From the NCBI RefSeq assembly GCF_000315625.1, contig NW_005434638.1:313300-377299 (forward strand): 64,000 nucleotides of DNA, in the 5' to 3' direction. Each line of letters begins with the position of its first letter. Positions within the stretch are counted from its first letter, which is position 1. The notes below the pieces were generated by a model. It was not told where the DNA came from, did not search any database, and saw nothing but the letters and a program-made list of their open reading frames with translations. Below are positions 54,791-64,000 of this stretch, piece by piece. The position numbers and the translations under genes were made by a program. Origin of the DNA: Guillardia theta CCMP2712 (lineage: Eukaryota > Cryptophyceae > Pyrenomonadales > Geminigeraceae).

Positions 54791-56839
54791 ATGGTGCCAT
54801 GGCTGCTCAGCGACATCTTGATAGTCGCGGGGGCAGCGACTGCCGTAGCCTGGCATGGCAGAGGTGAGGAGGAGGAGGAGGAGGAAGAGGAAGAGGAGGA
54901 GGAGGAGGAGGAAGAGCTCAAAAATGGCCAACTTCCGCTAGAGCGGGTGCACGAGAGAAGGAGAGGAGGTCGATGAGGTCGGAACAGATGGAGGAGCGCG
55001 GTGTTTGGAGGTGGTTGGTGGGATTCAGGGGAGGAGAAGGAAGAGAGAAGGAGTTCTACTTGTTCTATCCCTCTCGATTTGCTAGTGGTGCCTGCTGAGA
55101 TGCCATGGTAGGGATGCTTCTCGTGTTCAAGACTCGTTCGGGGCCGTTCAATCAGATGTAAGCAGGAATCTTCTTTGTGATCGTTGCCGTTTACGTCTTG
55201 CTCCATTCAGGTGGTTTCCGAGGATGTGGATTTTGTTTCTCTTCCTGCTATGGACTGTGAGCGATGTTGCCTGCTGCTTTCTTGTTGCTGATGCTGTTCA
55301 AGTTTTCCTTTGGCCTCTGTATGTCGCAGGTTCAGGCATTGCTGCCGGGGAGCGCAGCAGAGGCATGTCAAGCCTTCTCCTTTGTCAAAGATGGAGTTCT
55401 TGAGCCATGGACTTGCATCCTCCTGGTCCTGCTGCTCAAGATACAATGGCCAGGTGTAGAGTGAGGTCGCGAGGCAATGCTTATGGGGGAGCAGGGACGG
55501 TTGTGATCGCGCTCCAGTGGATGAGGGGGCAGCTGCAGGGCTCCTTCAGTAGTGCCCTCAAGCAGTTCGATGCGTCGACAGTTCACTTGTCTCCTGCAGC
55601 GACGGTGAAGAAGAGAAGCAGAGGAGGAAGAAGAGGGGGGGGCGGAAGACGGGAGGGGAGGGAGAGGAGGGGAGGGAGGGGAGGGGAGGGGCGGAGGACT
55701 GACTGAAGGCATGCTGCAGATGTGGCTTTCAATGCTGCTGCTTGTCCCCTCGATCGCCTTCCATGTCACCTGGTGGCCCTTTTCCTCCTCCTGACGCTCT
55801 TGAGCCTCATCGGATGCTCCTCAGGTACAAGTTCAGCCTCTCGGGATCTGCGTGGGACCCGATGGCAGTGACCTACTCCAGCCCATGTGAGAGCAGGTGA
55901 AGAGCTGGGGACGAGTCGAGGGCTGCTTGTCAACGTACCGTAGGCTCGGCCACCTGCTGGGGTTTCTTTCTACGACCTCTGCGCCATCTTCTTCTTGCAG
56001 GTAGCCTTCCCCTCCTCAGCTCGCTCCTGCCTCACCCGAGCACGCAGCTCTATGCTACGAGACTGGCCGGCATGGCCATCAACAGGAAGATCAGAAGCAG
56101 GCTCTTCATGTGAGGCTTCTACCCCAGCTACGATCTAGCTGACGTCCACATGCTCAGGATGAAGTGGGTGATCTCGAGCTTGCTCCTGCTGCAGCTCCTT
56201 CTGCGGTACGTCTCGCTGCTCCACAGAGCGATCATGGGAGGCGACCTGGCGCAGTGGAAGAAGGAGATCATCTTCATCTGCTACTTCTGGACAGTGGTAT
56301 GCTCCCTCCTCTCCTCAGCTCGTTCTCCTCCCCTCCTCCTTCAGCTCCCTCTCCTCAGCTGGGCTCGTTCTCCTCCCCTCCTCCTTCAGCTCCCTCCTCT
56401 CCTTAGCTCGTTCTCCTCCCCTCCTCCTTAAGCTCCCTCCTCTCCTCAGCTCGTTCTCCTCCCCTCCTCCTTCAGCTCCCTCCTTTCTTCAGCTCGTTCT
56501 CCTCCCCTCCTCCTCCGTATCTTCCCGTCCGCTTCTCGCTCATCTTCCCTGTCTCTCCCTCCTCTCCCTCCTCTGCGTTGTCGTCCCTGGTTCTCCTATC
56601 CCGACTGTTGATGAGCATGTGCTCAGGTCGTGTTCGGCATGTCGTCCTCGTGGCTCCTCGTCTTCAGGCCCGTGCTGCAGTCCAGGTCTCTATCGATGCC
56701 CCGCAAGGAGAAGAAGGAGGAGGTGAAGGAGGCCAAGACAGCGAGCTCCTCGCAAGGGAGTCGAGGGCATGCCGACACGACTCTCCTGTACCATATGCCC
56801 TTGACAGACATAGTGGAGGGTGGCGGGAAGACGGAGTGA
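54791..56839 (+). CDS. Multi-pass membrane protein, unrecognised
   Basis: Eleven exons: 54791-54863, 55112-55157, 55211-55256, 55330-55453, 55495-55604, 55720-55772, 55825-55867, 55944-56000, 56048-56109, 56158-56296 and 56627-56839. All phases agree, for 321 residues. Hydrophobic helices include WLLSDILIVAGAATAVAW, WILFLFLLWT, WTCILLVLLLKI, WLSMLLLVPSIAFHVTW, YDLCAIFFLQLYATRL, WVISSLLLLQLLLRYVSLL and IIFICYFWTVVVFGMS, about seven in all. The C-terminal 60 residues are Lys/Glu/Ser-rich and probably cytosolic. Charged linkers contain GPFNQMWFPRM and MAINRKIRSRLFMM. I do not recognise the family. The donor after 55867 is one of several options. Confidence 0.62.
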
Positions 56840-57076
56840 GGAAGGGGCAAATGAAAGAAGGGGCGATGAGCGAGGAGGAGGACGTGTACAATATTGCTAT
56901 GTGTGTAATTGTGTATAGTTTCGTATATTGCATCTCTTGGAAAAACAGAAGGCAATCTGATCCAGCAATGTGTGCAAATCTTCAAGTGGTGCAGTCCGGA
57001 AGGGCGAGAGGACGAGGTTGAAGGAGGAGGGAAAGGAGGAGGGGGGAGTGCGTTGAAGCGGGGGAAGTGGCAGACT

Positions 57077-59278
57077 TCATTCGTCAAGTGTCTCCATGTA
57101 GGGTGAGAAGTAAGATCTGCAAGTTCAAGTAAGCTGAGAGCGAACGGGCAACTCACGCACGTTTGGCTGAGAAGCGAACGGACGGGGCCGAGGCCAGCGA
57201 TGAGGACAGGGAAGAAAACGCCGATAGCCTGTGAAGAAGTGAGTGGGGGGAGAGGAGGAGGACGAGAGAAAATTGGGTGGAGGTTGGAACGGAAGGGAAA
57301 GAGGGTGGAGAAGGCGGGGATGGGTTGCAGAAAGTGGGATCGGGGGAGGAGAAGGGGGAGGGGGGAGGGGAGGAAAGTAAAGTGGAGGGGGAGGGGGGAG
57401 GGGAGGAGAGGGGAGGGGNNNNNNNNNNNNNNNNNNNNNNNNNNNNNNNNNNNNNNNNNNNNNNNNNNNNNNNNNNNNNNNNNNNNNNNNNNNNNNNNNN
57501 NNNNNNNNNNNNNNNNNNTGAGAACAAAATCCCATTCATGAAGGCACCTGTAAACACCACACCGGAAAATAATCCGTTAAAATCTGTAGGGAGTAGGAAA
57601 TCGAGGGGAGGGGGAGGAAGACAGGATAACAACCGATTCCTTCACGAGGAACATGCTGGCAAGGCAAGCCATCTGGATGAGAGTGAAGGAAGACAACTAG
57701 GGGGGAAACGTCAGAGAGCTCCCGTCACCCGAGCACGAACTCACCACTGTGCTGGGGATCAGCTTGTCCTTCCATAGGAACTTGTTGTCGTTCACCCTCT
57801 CAGAGATGAGCAGCTTCATTCGCTCCCACATGTCAACCCCGCCCAGCGAGGAGGCGCCGAGGTACATGAAGAGGCCTGCAGACGGTGAGAGGGCGACCAT
57901 GGCGGAGGCCTTCGCTACCTGTCATGACGCACTTGGGGACTGTTGCCAGGGTAGGACGGAGGAAGAGGATGGAGAGAGCGATGAGGAGGTGGATAAGAAA
58001 GCCAGTGACCCTCTGCTCCAGCACTCCTTGCACGTTGGTCGTTCCGCTCTGGTAGACGGTGTTGGCCCGCACGTGCGCCAACGAACGGACGGTGGCAGCG
58101 ACGAGCCAAGGGAACCCGATGACGGAGCAGCCTCCTGTGAGGAGAGCGATGATGAGCAGGTCGAGGTCGTAGCCGTGCCCCTTCTTTAGCTTGTGCTTGT
58201 CCGAGTTGACGAGCCTGACCGTGATGTTCTGATCCATAAAGAGCAGGATGGTCGCCATGAACGCGGGGACGGCGGACGCGAATCGGGCCCAGAGAGGAAG
58301 TTCCATCAAGTCGATGAGCCATGGACGTCCGCTGGTGGTGGAAAGAGCAGCAGGAACATCGAGGCCGCTCAAGCTGATACCGAAGTTGGACTTGAACTGC
58401 ATGCCGATAAACCATGCAAGCGCAACGCCGATGGTGGGAGCGAAGTTGGAAATCGTGTCACGTAGAGACTTGTTGAAGAATTTGGTGGCGCGGAGCTTGG
58501 AGAGGGAGGTAGCAGTGAGGAAGGCGGAGGAGGCGAGGATCAAGCTCGAGCTTGCGATGTTGAATGCAGCGGGAGTCCGAGCGACGGCAAAGAGCTTCCA
58601 AGACTCCTTGACGGCCTCGAAGATGAAGATGAAGGAGATGAGAAGCGAGAAGATCTCGTCCGTGAACCGCGTGAGCCGGGCGACCACGTTTGAGAAGGAG
58701 AAGAAACTTCCCATGAGGAGGAACAAGCTACTCCACAACCCCGTCCAGGCGTAGAGGGGAAGGAAGGGAAGGCCCATGCTGAGCGAGAACTGATAGAGGA
58801 CGGCAGTGAAGGCAAGGACAGGCCCCGTGCTCCCGATGATAGTCAGAGGCTGCCCAGAGAAAGCTGCGTAGACCATCCCGCAGATCCCCGTGCTCATCAG
58901 GTACTCGACGGTACCGATGTTTCCTCCTGTCATGCCGGACATGAGCCCTCCAAACGCCAAGGCAGGGGCGAGACACGCAAAGAAGAGGAAGGCGACGGTC
59001 GAGAGCGTCTGCAGCTTCAGCCCGTCCTTGATGTCGCTCCAGTACAACTTGGACCTCGAGCTCACGTCCTCCCGTAGCCCCTCCCCGAACCCTCTCACTA
59101 GAGGCGGAGGAGGAACGTGCGATGCCCGCAAAGCAGCAGCTCCCGATGCGGATTTTTCTCCTCGAGGAGGCCTCAAGATCAAGAGAGGATGCGAGAGCTG
59201 CGAGAGGATCGGAAGACTGATGCTGCCATCAATCAGCAGCACAACTGCGAGAAGACGGAGAGCGAACTTCGCCGCCAT
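57077..59278 (-). CDS. SLC4-type (band 3/BOR1) anion or bicarbonate transporter with N-terminal leader
   Basis: Membrane carrier of the HCO3-/borate transporter family. Exons 57919-59278, 57745-57875, 57634-57696, 57161-57228 and 57077-57116 give 553 residues. The intron between the last two big blocks contains the second assembly gap, so no coding base is lost. Family marks: DIKDGLKLQTLSTVAFLFFA, ALAFGGLMSGMTGGNIGTVE, AAFSGQPLTIIGSTGPVLAF, FTDEIFSLLISFIFIFEAVK, LPLWARFASAVPAFMATILL, FMDQNITVRLVNSDKHKLKK, GHGYDLDLLIIALLTGGCSV, GLFMYLGASSL, SFTLIQMACLASMFLVKESA, IGVFFPVLIAGLGPVRSLL. It lacks the large cytosolic N-domain of animal band 3. Instead it has a signal-peptide-like stretch MAAKFALRLLAVVLLIDGSI and a basic, Pro/Ser-rich segment to about residue 75. 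Confidence 0.92.
57419..57518. other. Assembly gap of 100 N
   Basis: Exactly 100 N, flanked on the left by (GGGGA)n. It falls inside an intron of the SLC4-type gene. Confidence 0.99.
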
Positions 59279-60225
59279 GCCTGATGAGATCTCAGTCAAA
59301 CTCTCAGATCATCTTGTTAATACACAACTCTCCAACTCTCCGGCCTCTTTCTTCCCGCTTCTCAACTCGCTATCATTTCGCTAGCCACGAAATTCTCTGA
59401 TTCCTCTACTCCAACGGCGATACTCCTCCACTTTCCCTCTCGCTCTCCTCTCTCCCTCTCTCTCCCTCCCTCTCCATCTCTCTCCCCCTCTCTCCATGTT
59501 TCATCTTCACAACCATCAAATTCAACCATTCGATCCATGCCCGAGTGCATCCCCCTCCCCTTGGATATGAATCTTTCTATTCCTCCACTTACCGTTTCCT
59601 CGCCCAACCCCTCTTCCAATCCTCTTCCCTCCTCTCTCCTTGACCCTTTCCGTCACTCTTTCCCTCTTTGCCCCCTTCTCCCTCTCTTATTCTGCTCTCA
59701 GCTCACTGAGTTTCTCCACTTCTCCTCCTCCTCCTCTCTTCATCGCTCCACAAACTTCCGTCCCCTCCCTGCATTTTTCATTTTCGCGTCACTTTTCTTA
59801 TTATTTGTTTTAGTGCATTATTTCAAATAATATTTTCAAATTTTATTGTTTAAATTGAAAATACATGATAGCAGTTGAACTTGAAACCTTGTGTAAAAAG
59901 CGAAATATAAAAAAAGAACAATTTCGTTCCGACCCATCCGGGCCGCACGGGAGAGGCTCCCCGAAAGATCCGATCATGATCGGCGGCCCGGGACAACCGT
60001 GACGCCATGGCCGGACTCCGGCAAGTCACTGACCGTCGGACTTTTTAACTTAACTTCGAGTAAAGACTGGCTTCGGTGGAATCGGGCAGGTCCGGCCGCA
60101 TGATTTTCAACTTTCGGGGGCAGGAGCCAGAGTTTGCTGTCAGCTTGTCTACCGGGAACGAACCGTATTGTAGCGTTTCAATCGGAACAAATCTCTCAGC
60201 TCAGTAAAGCAGTTCAACGGTTCAT
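59279..60225. other. Intergenic stretch with GC-rich inverted repeats
   Basis: Pyrimidine-rich from 59400 to 59720, AT-rich from 59790 to 59930 (unusual here), then a GC-rich, hairpin-forming segment at 59938-60023, and a 24-bp copy of the last coding exon of the neighbouring ATPase gene at 60148-60171. No gene recognised. Confidence 0.5.
59938..60023. other. Cluster of inverted repeats, possible structured RNA
   Basis: CCGGGCCGC (59938-59946) pairs with GCGGCCCGG (59983-59991). Inside lie a GGGAG-AGG-CTCCC hairpin (59949-59961) and the 14-bp palindrome CCGATCATGATCGG (59970-59983). A CCGGA-C-TCCGG hairpin follows at about 60011-60021. No tRNA, snRNA or other family consensus fits. Confidence 0.3.
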
Positions 60226-62601
60226 TCAGGCAGCAGAACTTTCCTCATCTTCTACCGGGAACGAACCGTATTGTTGGTTCCACTCTATGTAGTTAGAGAT
60301 GTCCTTGTCAGAAACGCTGGCTCGGACCTGAAGAGAGAAATGATCAGCTGGACTAGTAAAAATACAAGGGGACACCTGTCTCAAAGCGTTCTTGAAATCT
60401 TGAATGTTGATCGGACGAACGCTTTGATTGAACTCGGGTCAGCTTTCTCCAGCTTAATCCACGGAAGTCAGATTACCTTTGAGCACTAATCCTCCGTATA
60501 TCTGCAAGCCCTCGAATGGGACCCATCTGCAGACAGTGAGCTACATCGCATGCCACACCAAACGCCTTGACCGCAGCTTCGGTGCAGAGAGCCTTGACAT
60601 CTGCTCCTGAATAGCCCTTGGTCAAGTTTGCAATTTCTTGGAGGTCCTGAAAGAAAAATTCTTCAAAGAGTGTTTGACCAAACAGCAATGGTGCACACCA
60701 TTTCACAAAGGTCATGACTTTGATTCCTCATGAGATGTGTGACCAACTGTTGACGAGCTGCCGAGTCCGGGAGGGGGATGTACAGACGTTTCACCATCCT
60801 ACGTCTTGCAGCCTCATCAAGTTCCTGCAGATTGAGGCGAAGCATCAGGTCGGACAACCGTTTCGCCTGAGAGTTGGTATACTTGTGGACGATTCGTGGC
60901 GCCAACGAGCAAGATCCTTTCCTCTTGAGAACAGGCAACGCCGTCCATTTGTACCAGAAACTCTGTCTTGACTCGTCTCGAAGCTTCGAAGTCTCCTTCT
61001 GATCGTTGTGACAGCAAGGAGTCGATTTCATCTATGAAGATCACCGAAGGAGCCTGTTGATATTCGAAAATGTATGTAAATCAATCGCAATTCAGCAAAT
61101 TCAATGTTTACATTGACACGCGCAACAGCAAATAGGGCCCTAACCATTTTCTCTCCCTCCCCTGCAATTTGGGTCAAATAAAGATACTTTCGTGAAAGCT
61201 CATCACCTATCCATTTTGACATGAGTGAACTAGCAGAGATTGAGAAAAATGTTGCCCCTGACTCCGTAGCAATCGTCTTTCCAATCATGGTTTTCCCCGT
61301 TCCTGGAGGCCCAAACAGAAGCAACCCTTTGGGTGGCCCTCGCAGACCAGTAAAGATGTCTGGGCGAAGCATGGGCCAAACAACAATCTCCATCACACTT
61401 GCCTTAGCAAATTCGAGTCCAGCTATATCATCCCAACTTATTCCAGGACTCTGATCCAATATCTCACTCTCGATCATTTCGATCATTTTCGGTTCAATGT
61501 TTTTGAGTCGAGGATCCGTGGGCTCAGAATCTGCTCTTTGAGGGTTCGAGTCACGTTGTCTTGATTCTTGATTCATGCCCCCCTCGTCACCATCTTCTTT
61601 TTTCATCCAGGGTGGTACAAAGGCGTTGTTCAGGTTCGACCGTTTTCCGCCTAAAGTCTTTCTTTGACCTGCATTTGCTATATGCCAACCAGATGTATTT
61701 CCTCCTTGCATCTCGGAGCGATCATTCCTGTCAAACACTTTAATTGATCATCACAAGCAGTCTCCCTTGTTCACCTTTGCCCGTTTGCTTTGTCTAGCCT
61801 ATACTTGTCAGATCCTGACATGAAATCGTTCGGTCTGTTCTGAGAATTTTCGTCTCGACCAGAGTTGGCAGTATGCTCTTCTTGTCTCCAACCTGCCACT
61901 GGACCCATGGCTCCATTGTTCCACCTTAAAGCAATAATGAGGGAAAATACAACCTATCTCATCAGCACGTCTCACCTGGAAGCAATGCTGTTCTCACATC
62001 TTCCTGAAACCTCGATTATTTTGCGCTTTCTCATCTCCTCCGATTGTTTCCACGGATTTGCTTCATTGTCCTGCAAAAGATTCTCCTTCATGTTGAGCCC
62101 CTGCGGTGGAGGAGCAATTTCCAACGAATTTCTTGCGGTCCCACCAACTATAGCGTTGAGTTCTTGGAAACGTCGGCAGGCTGCATGAGAGAAAGTAATC
62201 GAGTTGTCGATTTCCATTCTTTCAGCCTTCTTCATGCTCTTTTTCATCTCTTGAAATGCAGGCAGAGACCAAATCTCGTCGAAATCGAAGGAAAAGCTCT
62301 CCTGATCATGCTGCAACTGCGGGCCGCAAGCATGCACCACCTGCATCACATCATCGTCGGAGACGTAGGCTCTCATCGCCCTCTGGAGCCTCGACGAAAC
62401 ATCTTCTCTCACTGTAAACGAAGTATGCAGAAGGTCCTTGCAGTCCACTGTCCTGTCCAATTCCATCCAGAATGGATCTTCGAGCATCAGCGAGCACTTC
62501 TGAAGGTTCTTCACTTTCATGGCAGGGTTCAAAGAATCGGTCAACGACAGCATTGCATCTGCAAATAGCCGACTCTTCATCGTCTCTGGCCTTGCCTGCA
62601 T
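60226..62601 (-). CDS. FIGNL1: Fidgetin-like AAA ATPase (FIGNL1)
   Basis: Meiotic-clade AAA protein. FIGNL1 removes RAD51 filaments, and related proteins sever microtubules. Exons 61976-62601, 61775-61924, 61207-61727, 61112-61161, 60883-61053, 60699-60824, 60477-60646, 60376-60421 and 60226-60327 give 653 residues (human 674). Seen: [20 protein letters not shown], Walker [20 protein letters not shown] (about 398), [20 protein letters not shown], Walker [36 protein letters not shown] with the Arg-finger region, [30 protein letters not shown], and the C-terminal Vps4-type helix [35 protein letters not shown]. The divergent N-terminal 330 residues are typical. An earlier or later ATG (62580) could be the start. 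Confidence 0.94.
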
Positions 62602-63262
62602 GTTGGAGTGATACAGATCGTCTCCTGCTCCTCCTGCTCCTCCTGCTCCTCCTGCTCCTCCTGCTCCTCCTGCTCCTCAGTTGTCTTCAGAAAATTTCAC
62701 CTTCCCGCCAAAAAACCATTCAAGGATTTCAGGTATTATTTTGAGTAAAAGAATTAGTTGACCCGGGCCTACCACGTGACCCGGCAAACTTGAAGTTTAC
62801 TCACAGGCTGAGAGTCACAGCTGAGAGGCTGAGAGGGGGCTTTCCTAGCCCTCTCATGTCTGGATGCTTGGGTTTCACATCCTAGCATACAGTCTATCTC
62901 TCATGTGCTCCTCAATTCTGATTTTGTGTGGCATAAAACTCGGAGTCGGTCTTGAGCAAAAACTGTCTTGTCGATGTGATATCTGCGTGACTTTGGTATA
63001 GTACAAGTCTAACAAGGCTTGTGCTCCGTCAACTTGTCAGGGTCAAGTCACAAGTTGCCCAGCTCTCCGGGGGCAGAGTCCTCAAATGCGGTGGCAGAGG
63101 CTCAATGTGAGCACTGTCCGATCGGCACTGAGCAGTGCAACGGCGGTCACCGGGCGGCCGCGGGAGTCCTCGGGCCGGGCCCCGGCAAGTGTGAGGGAAA
63201 TTTGAACTTGAGATGTAAAATTTCAAAAATTTGGAGGGAAAGCGAACCAAGGGAAGGCAGTC
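62602..63262. other. Intergenic DNA with (CTCCTGCTC)n repeat
   Basis: A 9-bp CTCCTGCTC tandem repeat runs from 62623 to 62678, just upstream of the fidgetin-like gene start. The rest holds short inverted and direct repeats (GCTGAGAG words at 62807-62834) but no gene. Confidence 0.55.
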
Positions 63263-63563
63263 ATGGAGGCGAAGGTGAAGATACTCGGGAGGTGAGTGGC
63301 ATGCAGAGGATGAAAGATGCGAAGACAAGAAGCAGAGGATGAAGGAGTGAGGGAGAAGGGTACATGCGCTAGGATTGGAACTAACAGATCCTGTCTGCAA
63401 AGTTATCTCAATCCTTCCAGGCAATACACTGACAAAGTTTTTCTTCAGCAACCATGAGCTTTCGAATCTGACCGACAAGTCGATCCGTCGCACCCGTGAG
63501 ACCATATCCTCGGAATGGCGGCGGAAGACACGGCAGCTCATCCGTATAGAAGAGAAGAAGTGA
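63263..63563 (+). CDS. Possible very small two-exon gene
   Basis: ATG at 63263 with exon 63263-63291, spliced to 63449-63563, gives 47 residues: MEAKVKILG, then SNHELSNLTDKSIRRTRETI, ending RQLIRIEEKK. It is basic and helical. The downstream frame is open further upstream (NTLTKFFFSNHE), which may mean a different first exon. No family recognised. Its last 26 bases overlap the stop region of the gene on the other strand. Confidence 0.33.
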
Positions 63564-64000
63564 ATCTCTGCTCCTCCGCTCCTTGCTGCTGAACCTGCTG
63601 AACCTGCTGAACCAACTTCAGGTTCGGTCGAGATCTCTCGGCGGATGAGCTCGAACATTTCATATCCGTGATTAAACAAGACAAGCTGCCCCGGCAAAAG
63701 CGAGTGCAGGCCTGCCAGGTACAATCTCTCCTTAGTCTGGTGCACCTGACATGTTGTGAATTGCGATTGGGATGAAAGGCACTGATGGAGGTTCTTGCTG
63801 CCTCCTTCCTTCCCTCCTTCCTGATGCTTTCCCAGGGCATCATCTTCCTCTTCGTCCGAGAGCCCATGATAGCATCTCATCTGATCTCCAACTTCTTCCT
63901 CGTAGTGCTGCTGTCCTGCCCGAGCCCCCTCTGATTCTAGCTTGCTAGGAGCTCGTGACGCAGGCTGAGGAGAGTACTCGAGTTCTCTCTCTGGATCTTC
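63538..64000 (-). CDS. C-terminal part of an unrecognised acidic protein leaving the window
   Basis: The minus-strand frame is open from the window edge (EDPERELEYSPQPASRAPSK, GQQHYEEEVGDQMRCYHGLS, DEEEDDALGKHQEGG) to a donor GTGCACC near 63751. The next acceptor CTGGCAG near 63718 leads in phase 0 to a frame with LKLVQQVQQVQQQGAEEQRF and ends LLYG, stop at 63538-63540. A three-copy GTTCAGCAG/GTTCAGCAGCAA repeat sits in the last exon. Upstream exons lie beyond the window. Function unknown. The alternative unspliced frame is also open, so the ending is tentative. Confidence 0.45.

Noticed and set aside
57125-57632. Open frames running across the second N gap
   Set aside because: They translate the gap and a simple repeat. 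The flanking exons splice around them in phase and match the transporter family.
59938-60023. tRNA gene
   Set aside because: The stem arrangement does not give a 7-bp acceptor stem, anticodon loop or the T-loop GTTC word.

Overview
The window is nuclear DNA of a photosynthetic, flagellated eukaryote. I favour a cryptophyte of the Guillardia type, but that is an inference and not proven. Genes are densely packed on both strands. They are split by short introns (mostly 45-100 bp, GT-AG, a few GC-AG), and reading frame and protein family agree across the junctions. One gene encodes an axonemal dynein heavy chain, so the organism has a cilium. At least one protein carries a signal peptide followed by a Phe-containing transit-like stretch, as on proteins sent to a red-lineage secondary plastid. 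Two 100-N assembly gaps (20805-20904 and 57419-57518) lie in simple repeats.

Layout. 1-8.7 kb: tail of an unknown gene, NudC, a short minus-strand gene end, 5-hydroxyisourate hydrolase, and a large minus-strand gene with a cyclic-nucleotide-binding-like domain whose stop codon touches the hydrolase stop. 8.7-20.5 kb: Shaker-type K+ channel, CRAL-TRIO protein with plastid-type leader, an unknown six-exon gene, YghU-type glutathione transferase, TRM7/FTSJ1 tRNA methyltransferase, NAA30 N-acetyltransferase. 21-25 kb: an adenylation domain + carrier protein + ankyrin repeat fusion, the most unusual gene here. 26-44 kb: eIF2B delta, a 12-exon inner-arm-type axonemal dynein heavy chain of about 3989 residues, and CEP20/FOR20. 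44-57 kb: a membrane protein, a GT15 mannosyltransferase, a secreted Cys-containing protein, a BAG1-like co-chaperone, a secreted unknown, a PDZ protein and a multi-pass membrane protein. 57-64 kb: SLC4-type anion transporter with an N-terminal leader, fidgetin-like AAA ATPase, a tiny ORF and the 3' part of a gene leaving the window.

Several genes share a theme: dynein heavy chain and CEP20 (neighbours on the same strand) concern the cilium and basal body, and NudC and the fidgetin-like ATPase belong to families linked to dynein chaperoning, microtubules or DNA repair. The rest are housekeeping (tRNA modification, translation initiation, N-acetylation, purine catabolism, glycosylation) or lineage-specific. 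Gene ends are very close: two stop codons abut, two same-strand reading frames overlap by 52 bp, and two divergent start codons are about 30 bp apart. Intergenic space holds microsatellites and recurring TACCCC/GGGGTA-rich islands. All gene structures were spliced by eye from frame continuity and family similarity. No search was run.
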